Source: Belnapia moabensis DSM 16746 (GTDB lineage: Bacteria; Pseudomonadota; Alphaproteobacteria; Acetobacterales; Acetobacteraceae). From it: a DNA stretch of 47,828 nucleotides. This document shows positions 25,132 to 33,368 of this stretch, in pieces (position 1 is the stretch's first letter; every line of letters starts with the position of its first letter). The translations under genes were made by a program, and so were the position numbers. The notes below the pieces were generated by a model, which saw only the letters and a list, made by a program, of their open reading frames with translations, ran no database searches and was not told the DNA's origin. Location of the stretch: positions 1-47,828 of the forward strand of contig NZ_JQKB01000040.1 of NCBI RefSeq assembly GCF_000745835.1. The letters are read 5' to 3'.

Positions 25132-25568
25132 ACCCCAAGCAAGGTCAGCCCCGTCCCGCAGCCGACACGGGCGGAGCCAGGCTGATCGCCGGCTTCGGCT
25201 GCCGCCGCGGCGCCCCCGCCGAGGCCATCGCCGCCGCCCTCGCCGCCGCGCTCCAGGTCGCCGGCCGCGCCCCCGCCGCGCTGACCGCCCTCGCCACCAG
25301 CTGCGCCAAATCCGCTGAACCCGGCCTCCAGGCGATGGCCGCCCAGCTCGCCCTCCCCCTCACCCCGCTGCCGGACGCCGCCCTCGCCGCCGCCGCCCCC
25401 GCCTGCCTCACCGCCTCTCCCCGCGTCCAGGCCCTGACCGGCCTCCCCTCCCTCGCCGAAGCCGCCGCGCTCGCCGCCGCCGGCCCCGGCGCCCGCCTGC
25501 TCGGCCCGCGCCAGTCGGCAGGGGGCCTCGCCACCTGCGCCCTGGCCACCACGGAGCCCGCCCCATGA
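25128..25568 (+). CDS. cobE: CobE / CbiG C-terminal domain protein
   Basis: A 146-residue protein matching the CbiG C-terminal (CobE) family: [18 protein letters not shown] near the N-terminus and [20 protein letters not shown] after it. It lacks the rest of CbiG, as expected in the aerobic pathway. The role of CobE is not fully settled; it is required for efficient synthesis in aerobic producers. The start at 25128 overlaps the cobL stop (ATGA); the stop overlaps the cobM start likewise. Confidence 0.9.
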   Translation: MNPKQGQPRPAADTGGARLIAGFGCRRGAPAEAIAAALAAALQVAGRAPAALTALATSCAKSAEPGLQAMAAQLALPLTPLPDAALAAAAPACLTASPRVQALTGLPSLAEAAALAAAGPGARLLGPRQSAGGLATCALATTEPAP

Positions 25569-26326
25569 CCGTGCATTTCATCGGCGCCGGCCCCGGCGCC
25601 GCCGACCTCATCACCCTCCGCGCGCGGGACCTCATCGCCTCCTGCCCGGTCTGCCTCTATGCCGGCTCCGTCGTCGCCCCCGCCGTGCTCGCGCATTGCC
25701 CGCCCGGCGCCAGGCTGGTCGACACCGCCCCGCTCTCCCTCGACGCCATCGAGGCCGAATGCCTCGCCGCCCACACCGCCGGCCAGGATGTCGCCCGCCT
25801 GCATTCCGGCGACCTCTCCATCTACTCCGCGCTCGCCGAGCAGAAGCGCCGCCTGGAACGCCACGGCATCCCCGTGACGATGACGCCCGGCGTCCCCGCC
25901 TTCGCCGCCGCCGCCGCCGCCCTCGGCTGCGAACTCACCGTGCCCGAGGTAGCGCAAAGCCTGGTGCTGACCCGCATGCCCGGCCGCGCCTCCGCCATGC
26001 CCGCGGGCGAGACCCTCGCCGCCTTCGGCGCCACCGGCGCGACGCTCGCCATCCACCTCGCCGTGACCCAGCTCCCCCGCATCGCCGAGGAACTGACACC
26101 CCTCTACGGCGCCGACTGCCCCGCCGCCGTCGTCGTCCGCGCCACCTGGCCCGACGAGCGGATTATCCGCGGCACCCTCGCCGACATCGCCCCCCGCACG
26201 GCGGAGGCGGGCGTCGACCGCATGGCCCTCATCCTCGTCGGTCCCGCCCTCTCGACCCACACTACCGAAAGCGCCCTCTACTCCGAGTTCTATCAGCGCC
26301 GCTTCCGAGGGCTGGAGGGCGCATGA
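25565..26326 (+). CDS. cobM: precorrin-4 C11-methyltransferase
   Basis: A 253-residue tetrapyrrole methylase: [20 protein letters not shown] at the N-terminus, [18 protein letters not shown] (about 79-96), [15 protein letters not shown], and [29 protein letters not shown] and a [11 protein letters not shown] segment complete the family pattern. It methylates C-11 of precorrin-4 to give precorrin-5. Its final 34 bases overlap the end of convergent cbiD, the next enzyme of the pathway. Confidence 0.96.
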   Translation: MTVHFIGAGPGAADLITLRARDLIASCPVCLYAGSVVAPAVLAHCPPGARLVDTAPLSLDAIEAECLAAHTAGQDVARLHSGDLSIYSALAEQKRRLERHGIPVTMTPGVPAFAAAAAALGCELTVPEVAQSLVLTRMPGRASAMPAGETLAAFGATGATLAIHLAVTQLPRIAEELTPLYGADCPAAVVVRATWPDERIIRGTLADIAPRTAEAGVDRMALILVGPALSTHTTESALYSEFYQRRFRGLEGA

Positions 26327-27387
26327 GCATCGCTCGGGGCAAAGCCGGCCCGGCCCATCATCCGCCCCTCCCGGTCGAAGACCACCACCTCGAGCGCGAT
26401 GCCGGGATGCTCCAGCACCCCCGCCGCCACCCGCCAGGCCCCGGCCGCGATCGCCTCGCCCAGCCCCGGCGCCAGGGCGAAGGCCTCCGCCACCGTATTC
26501 GCCCCCCGCACCCGCTCGCCAAGCCCCGCATCCCCGACCAGCGCCGCCAGCGCCGCCATGTCCGCCGCCCCGCGCTTGGAGTGCAGATCGAGCATCCCCT
26601 GCGCCAGCTTGGTCATCTTGGCGACGCCGCCCGCAACGGTGACCCGCTCCACCGGATGCCGCCGCAGGTATTTCAGCATCCCGCCGACGAAATCCCCCAT
26701 CTCGATCAGCGCGACATCGGGCAGCCCATGCAGCCCCCGCACCGCCGCCTCCGAGGCCGCCCCCGTCGCCCCCGCCACATGCCGGAGGCCGCTCGCCCTT
26801 GCGACATCGATCCCGCGATGGATGCTGTCGATCCAGGCCGCGCAGGAATAGGGCACCACGATTCCCGTCGTGCCGAGGATCGACAGCCCGCCGACGATCC
26901 CGAGCCGCCCATTGAGCGTCCGCTCCGCCAGCAGCTCGCCGCCGGGGATGGCGATCTCCACCTCCGCATCCGCCCCCGCCGGCGCGACCGCATCGAGCGC
27001 CTCCCGGATCATCCGCCGCGGCACCGGGTTGATGGCCGGCTCCCCCGGCGGCAGCGGCAGCCCCGGCCGCGTCACGGTGCCCACCCCCGGCCCCGCCCGG
27101 AAGCGCACCCCGCTCCCTGCGGGCAACGGCCTCACCGTCGCCAGCACCAGCGCGCCATGCGTCACGTCGGGGTCGTCCCCCGCATCCTTGACGACCCCCG
27201 CCACCGCCCCGCCCTCGACGAACTCCCCCCGCGCCAGGGCGAAGGCCGGCTCCGCGCCCCCCGGCAAGGTAATCGTCACCGGATCGGGGAAGGCCCCGGT
27301 GCGCAGCGCGACGAAAGCCGCCTTCGCCGCCGCCGTCGCGCAGGCGCCGGTCGTCCAGCCACGGCGAAGGGTTGCGGGCGCATCCAT
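26293..27387 (-). CDS. cbiD: CbiD, precorrin-5B C1-methyltransferase
   Basis: A 364-residue enzyme of the CbiD family: [18 protein letters not shown] near residues 6-23, [43 protein letters not shown] and [13 protein letters not shown]. In the anaerobic pathway CbiD methylates C-1 of cobalt-precorrin-5B. Here every other ring enzyme is of the aerobic set, and no CobF is seen in the window. CbiD therefore probably supplies the C-1 methylation and acyl release step normally done by CobF. The ATG at 27387 is chosen; an in-frame TTG at 27396 is possible. It is a single minus-strand gene, divergent from cobB across 137 bases. Confidence 0.93.
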   Translation of the reverse strand: MDAPATLRRGWTTGACATAAAKAAFVALRTGAFPDPVTITLPGGAEPAFALARGEFVEGGAVAGVVKDAGDDPDVTHGALVLATVRPLPAGSGVRFRAGPGVGTVTRPGLPLPPGEPAINPVPRRMIREALDAVAPAGADAEVEIAIPGGELLAERTLNGRLGIVGGLSILGTTGIVVPYSCAAWIDSIHRGIDVARASGLRHVAGATGAASEAAVRGLHGLPDVALIEMGDFVGGMLKYLRRHPVERVTVAGGVAKMTKLAQGMLDLHSKRGAADMAALAALVGDAGLGERVRGANTVAEAFALAPGLGEAIAAGAWRVAAGVLEHPGIALEVVVFDREGRMMGRAGFAPSDAHAPSSPRKRR

Positions 27388-27524
27388 CCCCCGCAACCTA
27401 GGTCATGCCGATGCAGGGCCGCGCCCAATCCTGGCCGCCCCAAGAAAGTCCTCGCCGATCCATCACCGGTCCCTCTGCACCCCCGACCTAGGACCGATCC
27501 CGCCCCCTGTCACCGGCCCCGCCC

Positions 27525-28826
27525 ATGACCGGCCCCGGCCTGCTCATCGCCGCCCCCCGTTCCGGTGCCGGCAAGACCACGGTGACGCTCGCCCTGCTGG
27601 CCGCGCTGCGCGCCCGGGGCCTCGCCATTCGCGCCGCGAAAGCCGGGCCGGACTACATCGACACGGCCTTCCACGCCGCCGCCACCGGCCGCCCCGGCCT
27701 CAACCTCGACAGCTGGGCCATGCCGCCCCCTCTGCTCGCCTCGCTGGCCGCCGAAGCCGCCACCGGCGCCGACCTGCTCCTGGTCGAAGGCGCCATGGGC
27801 CTGTTCGACGGCATCGCCGGCCCGCCCGGCCGCACCGGCGCCGCCTCCGATCTCTGCGCCCGCCTCGGCCTCCCCGTCCTGCTGGTGCTCGACGTCACCG
27901 GCCAAGCCCAATCCGCCGCCGCCCTGCTCCGCGGCTTCGCCCTCCACGACCCCGCCACCCGCATCGCCGGCGTGGTGCTGAACCGCACCGGCAGCGACCG
28001 CCACCGCCGCATGGTGGAAGCCGCGATCGCCCCCCTCGGCATCCCCGTCCTCGGCGCCATCCCGCGCGCCGCGCCGCCCGCCCTGCCGGAGCGCCATCTC
28101 GGCCTCGTCCAGGCCGAGGAACTCCCCGCCCTCGCCGACACCCTCGCCGCCCTGTCGGCGCTCGCCGAACGCCATCTCGACCTCGACGCCATCCAATCCC
28201 TCGCCCGCCCCATCCCCCCCGCACCGGCCGCCTTGCACCTGCCTCCACCCGGCCAGCGCATCGCCCTCGCCCGCGACGCCGCCTTCTCCTTCCTCTACGC
28301 CCATATCCTCGCCGCCTGGCGCACCGCCGGGGCCGAGCTGCACCCCTTCTCCCCCCTGGCCGACGAGCCCCCGCCCGACCACTGCGACGCCTGCTGGCTC
28401 CCCGGCGGCTACCCGGAGCTGCACGCCCCCCGCCTCGCCGCCGCGCACCGCTTCCTCACCGGCCTCCGCCACTTCGCCACCACGCGGCCCGTGCATGGCG
28501 AATGCGGCGGCTACATGGTGCTCGGCCAGGGCATCGAGGATGCCGAGGGCTCCCGCCACGCCATGGCCGGCCTGCTCGGCCATGCCAGCAGCTTCGCCCG
28601 CCGCCGCCTGCATCTCGGCTACCGCGAGGCCCGCCTCCTCACCGACGGCAGCCTCTGGCGTGGTCACGAATTCCACTACGCCACCGTCATCGACCCCACC
28701 GCCGACCCCCCCTTCGCAGACCTCCGCAACGCCGAGGGCGACCCGCTCGGCCCCGCCGGCGGCCGGCGCGGCCTGGTGAGCGGCAGCTTCTTCCACCTCA
28801 TCGCCCCCGCAGAGATGCCCGCATGA
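27525..28826 (+). CDS. cobB: hydrogenobyrinic acid a,c-diamide synthase
   Basis: A 433-residue glutamine-dependent amidotransferase (CbiA/CobB). The N-terminal ATPase domain has the P-loop APRSGAGKTTVTLALL (9-24), KAGPDYIDTAFH and LVEGAMGLFDG. The C-terminal glutaminase has WLPGGYPE and the nucleophile Cys in HGECGGYMVLG (about 325). It amidates the a and c side chains before cobalt insertion by CobNST. The start at 27525 is the family start. It opens the cobB-cobT-cobS-phosphatase run, with its own upstream space shared with cbiD. Confidence 0.95.
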   Translation: MTGPGLLIAAPRSGAGKTTVTLALLAALRARGLAIRAAKAGPDYIDTAFHAAATGRPGLNLDSWAMPPPLLASLAAEAATGADLLLVEGAMGLFDGIAGPPGRTGAASDLCARLGLPVLLVLDVTGQAQSAAALLRGFALHDPATRIAGVVLNRTGSDRHRRMVEAAIAPLGIPVLGAIPRAAPPALPERHLGLVQAEELPALADTLAALSALAERHLDLDAIQSLARPIPPAPAALHLPPPGQRIALARDAAFSFLYAHILAAWRTAGAELHPFSPLADEPPPDHCDACWLPGGYPELHAPRLAAAHRFLTGLRHFATTRPVHGECGGYMVLGQGIEDAEGSRHAMAGLLGHASSFARRRLHLGYREARLLTDGSLWRGHEFHYATVIDPTADPPFADLRNAEGDPLGPAGGRRGLVSGSFFHLIAPAEMPA

Positions 28827-29815
28827 TCGCCGACGCCGCCCAGCAGCGCCTCGATTCCCTCGCCAAGCCCCTGGGCAGCCTCGGTCGCCTGGAACGCCTT
28901 GCCCGCCGCCTCGCCGAAACCCAAGGCACGATCGCGCCCGAGACCCGCCCCCGCCGCCTCGTCGTCTTCGCCGGCGACCACGGCGTGGTGGCGGAAGGCG
29001 TCGGCCTCTGGCCCGCCGAGGTCACGGCCGCGATGATGCGCCTGATGCTCGACGGCCGCTCCACCTGCGCCGCCCTCGCCCGCGCCTCCGGCACCGATTT
29101 CCTGCTGATCGACGCCGGCTCCAGGGCCCCGTCCTTCCCGCCCCAGCCCGGCTACCAGGACTGGCGCATCGCCCGCGGCACCGCCAACCTCGCCCGCGAG
29201 CCCGCCATGACTGTCGCCGATTTCGACGCCGCCTGGTCCCTCGGCACCCGCGCCGCCGAGGAGGCCGCCGCCGATGGCATCCGTCTCCTCGCCATCGGCG
29301 AGATGGGCATCGGCAACACTACCGCCGCCGCCTGCCTCGCCGCCCTGCTGACCGGCGCCGCCCCCGCCACGATGGTCGGCCCCGGCGCCGGCGCCACGCC
29401 GGAAAGCCTCGCCCGCAAGCACGCCGCCGTCGCCGCCGCCCTCGCCCGCGCCGAGCCGGACCCGCGCCGCGCCATCGCCGGCCTCGCCGGCTACGAGATC
29501 GCGGCCATGGCCGGCTGCATCGCCGCCGCATCGCGCCTCGGCCTGACGATAGTGCTCGACGGCTTCATCACCGCCGCCGCCGCCCTCGTCGCCCGCGCGC
29601 TACAACCCGATGCCCTCCGCACCGCTATCGCCGCCCATTGCGGCGAGGAGCCCGGCCACGCCCCGGTGCTGGCCGCCCTCGGCCTCGAGCCCTTCCTCGA
29701 CTGGCAACTCCGCCTCGGCGAAGGCAGCGGCGCGCTCCTGCTGCTCCCCCTGCTCGACGCCGCCGCCGCCCTGCTGCGCGACGTGGCGACGCTCGCCGAA
29801 GCCACCGGCGAATGA
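28823..29815 (+). CDS. cobT: nicotinate-nucleotide--dimethylbenzimidazole phosphoribosyltransferase
   Basis: A 330-residue enzyme (CobU in P. denitrificans naming) that makes alpha-ribazole 5'-phosphate for the lower ligand. Family landmarks are DSLAKPLGSLGRLE, FAGDHGVVAEGV (about 52-63), GEMGIGNTTAAA (about 156-167), and the catalytic Glu in LRLGEGSGALL near residue 300. This is not the CobT chelatase subunit of aerobic producers, despite the shared symbol. It overlaps cobB and cobS by 4 bases each (ATGA). The DMB-forming bluB gene is not in the window. Confidence 0.96.
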   Translation: MIADAAQQRLDSLAKPLGSLGRLERLARRLAETQGTIAPETRPRRLVVFAGDHGVVAEGVGLWPAEVTAAMMRLMLDGRSTCAALARASGTDFLLIDAGSRAPSFPPQPGYQDWRIARGTANLAREPAMTVADFDAAWSLGTRAAEEAAADGIRLLAIGEMGIGNTTAAACLAALLTGAAPATMVGPGAGATPESLARKHAAVAAALARAEPDPRRAIAGLAGYEIAAMAGCIAAASRLGLTIVLDGFITAAAALVARALQPDALRTAIAAHCGEEPGHAPVLAALGLEPFLDWQLRLGEGSGALLLLPLLDAAAALLRDVATLAEATGE

Positions 29816-30588
29816 TCCCGGCCTGGCTCCGCGCCGCCGCCACCGCCCTGCAATTCCTGACCCGTCTGCCCATCCCCGGCGGCGCCAGCGCCGACCCCAC
29901 GCGCTTCGAGGCCGATATCGCCCGGGCCCTCGCCCTCTTCCCCCTGGCAGGCGCCCTGATCGGCACCCTCACCGCCGCCACCCTCTGGCTCGCGTCGCAG
30001 CTCTGGCCCCTCCCCCTCGCCGTCCTCCTCGCCCTGGCGCTGGAAGCCCGCCTCACCGGCGCCCTGCACGAGGATGCCGTCGCCGATCTCTGCGACGGCT
30101 TCGGCGGTGGCCGCACGCCGGAGGACGTGCTCCGCATCATGAAGGACAGCCGCATCGGCGCCTTCGGCCTGCTCGGCCTCGCCTTCGCCCTGGCCTTGCG
30201 CGCCGGGGGCCTGATCGCCCTCCCCGACGCCGCCACCGCCGCCGTCGCCCTCATCGTCTCCGGCTGGGCCGCCCGCCTGCTGATGCTGGCCGCGATGCTC
30301 GCCATCCCGCCCATGCCCGGCCGCGCCGGCCTCGGCGGCAGCGTCGCCTCGCAGGCCACGCCGCACCGCCTCGCCCTCGCCCTGCTGCTCAGCCTGCCGG
30401 TGCCCCTGCTCGGCCTTTGGTGGAACACCCAGGCGATGCTGCTCGCCTTGCTCGCCTCGGCTCTTTTCCTCGCCTGGTTCCGCCGCCTCGTCCTGCGGCG
30501 CCTCGGCGGCAGCACCGGCGACTGCTTCGGTTTCGCCGCTTATGCCGGCCTGATCCTGACGACCCTCGCCTTCGCCGCCCACCGCTGA
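29812..30588 (+). CDS. cobS: adenosylcobinamide-GDP ribazoletransferase (cobalamin synthase)
   Basis: A 258-residue integral membrane enzyme (CobV in P. denitrificans naming) that joins adenosylcobinamide-GDP with alpha-ribazole (phosphate). The N-terminal ALQFLTRLPIP, then HEDAVADLCDGFGGGRTPEDVLRIMKDSRIGAFG (about 84-118) with its acidic cluster, and GGSTGDCFGFAAY near the end are family hallmarks. Between these are about six membrane spans. The ATG at 29812 overlaps the cobT stop. It completes the nucleotide-loop assembly together with cobU and cobT. Confidence 0.95.
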   Translation: MIPAWLRAAATALQFLTRLPIPGGASADPTRFEADIARALALFPLAGALIGTLTAATLWLASQLWPLPLAVLLALALEARLTGALHEDAVADLCDGFGGGRTPEDVLRIMKDSRIGAFGLLGLAFALALRAGGLIALPDAATAAVALIVSGWAARLLMLAAMLAIPPMPGRAGLGGSVASQATPHRLALALLLSLPVPLLGLWWNTQAMLLALLASALFLAWFRRLVLRRLGGSTGDCFGFAAYAGLILTTLAFAAHR

Positions 30589-30592
30589 GCCG

Positions 30593-31186
30593 ATGCGCCT
30601 GCTCCTCCTCCGCCACACGAAGGTCGCCGCCTCCTGGCGCCACCGCTGCTACGGCCGGAGCGAGGCCCCGCTCAGCGCCGAGGGCCGCGCCGCCGCCCAC
30701 CTCCTCGCCGCCCAGCTCCCCGCCGCCGACGCCCTCCACGCCTCCCCCTCCCGCCGCGCTGCCCTGCTCGCCGGCCTGTTGGCTCGCCGCCTCGCCCTGC
30801 CCATCCACTGGGACCGCCGCCTGCTGGAGCGCGATTTCGGCCATTGGGAAGGCCAGCCCTGGGACGCGATCTGGCAGGCCGAAGGCAGCGCCATGGACGG
30901 CATGATCGACGCGCCCGGCCGCTTCCGCCCCGGCGGCGGCGAGACGACGGATGAGCTCGCCGCCCGCGCCCTCGCCTGGCTCGCCGGCCTTCCGCAGGGC
31001 GCTTCGATCATCGCCGTCTCGCATGGCGGCCCCATCGCCGCCCTCGCCGGCACCCTGCTCGACCTCCCTGTGCGCGACTGGTTCGCCTGGCTGCCCCCCG
31101 AAGGCGGCGGCCTTCTAATTGAGCGTCCCACCGGCGCCCCACCCGCCATCACCCGCTGGCCAGCAGCCCCAGCTCCCGCGCCTTGA
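30593..31186 (+). CDS. histidine phosphatase family protein, probable alpha-ribazole phosphatase
   Basis: A 197-residue protein of the phosphoglycerate mutase-like fold. The phosphohistidine motif is LLLRHTKV (RHT instead of the more common RHG). YGRSEAPLSAEG, LLERDFGHWEGQPWDAI and AVSHGGPIAAL with the second catalytic His follow. At the end of cobB-cobT-cobS, 4 bases after cobS, it is the expected place for a CobC/CobZ-type phosphatase removing the 5'-phosphate of alpha-ribazole phosphate or adenosylcobalamin phosphate. The C-terminus is Pro/Ala-rich. Its last 38 bases overlap the convergent monooxygenase gene. Substrate is inferred from position. Confidence 0.85.
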   Translation: MRLLLLRHTKVAASWRHRCYGRSEAPLSAEGRAAAHLLAAQLPAADALHASPSRRAALLAGLLARRLALPIHWDRRLLERDFGHWEGQPWDAIWQAEGSAMDGMIDAPGRFRPGGGETTDELAARALAWLAGLPQGASIIAVSHGGPIAALAGTLLDLPVRDWFAWLPPEGGGLLIERPTGAPPAITRWPAAPAPAP

Positions 31187-32912
31187 TCTGCAAGGCCAGC
31201 ACCTTCGAGAAGATGCGGCACTGCGCCAGCCCCCCGGCATGGAACCACAGCCCCGGCTGCCCGGTCGGCCGCCACATGCCGTGCAGCTCGCCCTCCGCGT
31301 CATAGCCCCAGACGCGCCCGATCCGCGCCCCCACCGCCTCGCCGAGGATGCGCCGCGCCGACTCCGCCTGCCCCTCGTAGCCCGTCGCCAGCACGATGAG
31401 GTCGGCCGGCTTCACCGTGCCATCGCGCAGCACCGCGCCTTCCGGCCCGAAGCGCTCGATGTCGTCGAACTGCATCAGCCCGACCCGCCCCTCGACGATC
31501 ATCTGCGAGCAGCCGGCATCGAAGTAATACCCGCCGCCCCGGCTCTGATACATGATCTGCCAGCCGCTCCCATCCTCGCCCCATTGCAGGCGGAAGCCGC
31601 GCCGCTCGAGCCCCTCCAGCATCTCCCGGTCGGCCTCGCGGTTGCGCTCCGTCATCAGCTGGTGCGCGCGCTTGTAGACGGGGAAGGGGAAGGAGGTCGC
31701 CAGCAGGTCACGATCCTCGAAGGAGATGTCCTCGTCGTAGAGCGCATAAGGCGCCTGCGCCTCCTTCAGGCTGACAACGAGGGTCGGCCGCCGCTGCACC
31801 AGCGTCACCTCTGCCGCGCCCGAGACGGCGAGGTCCTGCGCCACGTCATGCCCCGAGGTCCCGGTGCCCAGCACCAGCGCCCGCTTGCCGCGCCAGTCGA
31901 GCCCGCTGCCATGCCGCCCGGAATGCGTCACCGTGCCGCGGAACTCGCCGAGCCCCGGCAGGTCCGGCATCTTCGGCGTCGTGCTCGTGCCATTGGCGAA
32001 GACGATGTGCCGCGGCCGCATCCGCCGCTCCGTCCCGTCCGCCTTCCGCAGCAGCACATCCCAGCACCCTGCCGCCTCGTCCCAATCGCCCGAGACCAGC
32101 TCCGTCCCGGTCCAGACATTCAGCTCCATCGCCTCGGCGTAGATCTCGAACCAGTTGGCCAGCATGTCCTTCGGGATGAAGACCGGCCAACTCTTGGGGA
32201 AGGGCATGTAGGGCAGGTGGTTGACCCGCGTCTCGTTGTGCAGCGTCAGCGCGTGGTAGCGCCGCCGCCAGCTGTCGCCGATGCGCCCCTCCCGCTCCAC
32301 CACCAGCGTATCGACGCCGAGCAGCGTCAGCCGCGCCGCGACGGAAAGCCCCGCCTGTGCCGCCCCCACCACCAGCACCGCCGGGTCGCGGTCGGCATAG
32401 GTCCGCGCCCGGTTGCGCCGGTCGAGCCAGTTCTCCCCGCCGAAATTCCGCCGCCAGTCCACATCCTGCCAGCGCCGGCCATTGGCCGGGTCCTCATGCC
32501 CGCGGATCTCGTCGAGCGCCGTCATCAGCGTCCAGGCCCGCGGCCCGCCCGCCTCCTGCACCAGCCGGACGACGCCGTTGCACGGCCCCACCACGGTCTC
32601 GAAGCTGAAGATCACCTCGATGGCCTCGGTGCCCGCCCGCCGCACCACCCGCGGCGGCGTCCGCCCCTCGGCCAGCCGCACATCGCGCGGCGCCATGGGC
32701 GCGAGGCAGGGCAGCAACCGCTTGGCGATCGCCTCCGCTCCCGAGACGGTATGCAGCTCCCAGGTGAAGGCGAGCAGGTCCCGCCAATGGCAGTCCTCGG
32801 CGAAGAGCGCCGCGATCCGCGCCGCCTCGCCCGCCTCCAGCGCCGCCGCGAATTCCTCGAGCCAGATTGCGGCCGTCGCCTCGGCCGACCGGCCGGTCAG
32901 GGTGCCATCCAT
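31149..32912 (-). CDS. NAD(P)/FAD-dependent monooxygenase with N-terminal NTF2-like domain
   Basis: A 587-residue protein. Residues 1 to about 150 look like a SnoaL/NTF2-like domain (ALFAEDCHWRDLLAFTWELHTVSG). The rest is a class B flavin monooxygenase: FAD site VVGAAQAGLSVAARL (around 180), FRGTVTHSGRH resembling the FMO-identifying FxGxxxH, the NADPH site VLGTGTSGHDVAQDL (about 352-366), and the late LIVLATGYEG. The first FAD motif reads GAAQAG, a relaxed GxGxxG. Homologues oxygenate nitrogen, sulfur or ketone groups; the substrate is unknown. It is 90 bases downstream of the DUF6356 gene on the same strand and overlaps the phosphatase gene tail-to-tail. Confidence 0.9.
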   Translation of the reverse strand: MDGTLTGRSAEATAAIWLEEFAAALEAGEAARIAALFAEDCHWRDLLAFTWELHTVSGAEAIAKRLLPCLAPMAPRDVRLAEGRTPPRVVRRAGTEAIEVIFSFETVVGPCNGVVRLVQEAGGPRAWTLMTALDEIRGHEDPANGRRWQDVDWRRNFGGENWLDRRNRARTYADRDPAVLVVGAAQAGLSVAARLTLLGVDTLVVEREGRIGDSWRRRYHALTLHNETRVNHLPYMPFPKSWPVFIPKDMLANWFEIYAEAMELNVWTGTELVSGDWDEAAGCWDVLLRKADGTERRMRPRHIVFANGTSTTPKMPDLPGLGEFRGTVTHSGRHGSGLDWRGKRALVLGTGTSGHDVAQDLAVSGAAEVTLVQRRPTLVVSLKEAQAPYALYDEDISFEDRDLLATSFPFPVYKRAHQLMTERNREADREMLEGLERRGFRLQWGEDGSGWQIMYQSRGGGYYFDAGCSQMIVEGRVGLMQFDDIERFGPEGAVLRDGTVKPADLIVLATGYEGQAESARRILGEAVGARIGRVWGYDAEGELHGMWRPTGQPGLWFHAGGLAQCRIFSKVLALQIKARELGLLASG

Positions 32913-33002
32913 GGGCTGCGCTCCTCCAGCCGGCCTTCGTCCCGGGCCGGCATCGCTTCCAGCCGATGCTAGACCCAGGACCAGCCCGGCCGGAAGCCGC
33001 GA

Positions 33003-33248
33003 TCAGCCCGCGCGCTGAACCTCGCCCGCCGGCGCCTGCTGCCGCACCCGCTTCGCCACCATCCGCTCATGCAGCTCGCGGATGGCGGTGGAGCCGGTCT
33101 TCTCGAAGGCGAAGGGCACCAGCGCATGGGCGAAGCAGGCGAGCGAGGCCGTCAGCATCCGCCAGCCGAAGCTGCCCGCCACCGCCATATGCTCCAGATA
33201 GGTCTCGTTGACCGAAGCCGGGTGTTGGGTGAACGACCAGCGCGCCAT
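33003..33248 (-). CDS. DUF6356 family small protein
   Basis: An 81-residue protein with the DUF6356 pattern: FTQHPASVNETYLEHMAVAGSFGWRML near the N-terminus, then SLACFAHALVPFAFEKTGSTAIRELHERM. One hydrophobic helix (about 28-48) suggests membrane association. These proteins are widespread in alphaproteobacteria and have no known function. It is divergent from the Lrp/AsnC regulator across 120 bases and lies upstream of the flavin monooxygenase on the same strand, so a shared response to that regulator is possible. Confidence 0.82.
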   Translation of the reverse strand: MARWSFTQHPASVNETYLEHMAVAGSFGWRMLTASLACFAHALVPFAFEKTGSTAIRELHERMVAKRVRQQAPAGEVQRAG

Positions 33249-33368
33249 GGGCAGCCTCCTCTCGAAACCGGGAGATCATCGCCCGCCGCGCACGGAAGCA
33301 GGTTGCGAATTTGCCCCTAGCGCCGGAAGCTTCGGCAATCCCATTCTAACTTCCACGGATACCAAGGC

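Noticed and set aside
26870-27524. Open frame in the cbiD region on the plus strand continuing toward cobB
   Set aside because: It is antisense to cbiD and out of frame with cobB; amino-acid content is that of a shadow.
33311-33338. TTGCC-N18-GGCAA inverted repeat before the Lrp-type gene as its operator
   Set aside because: The arms are short and do not share a centre with the neighbouring GAAGCTTC palindrome; no Lrp consensus is met.
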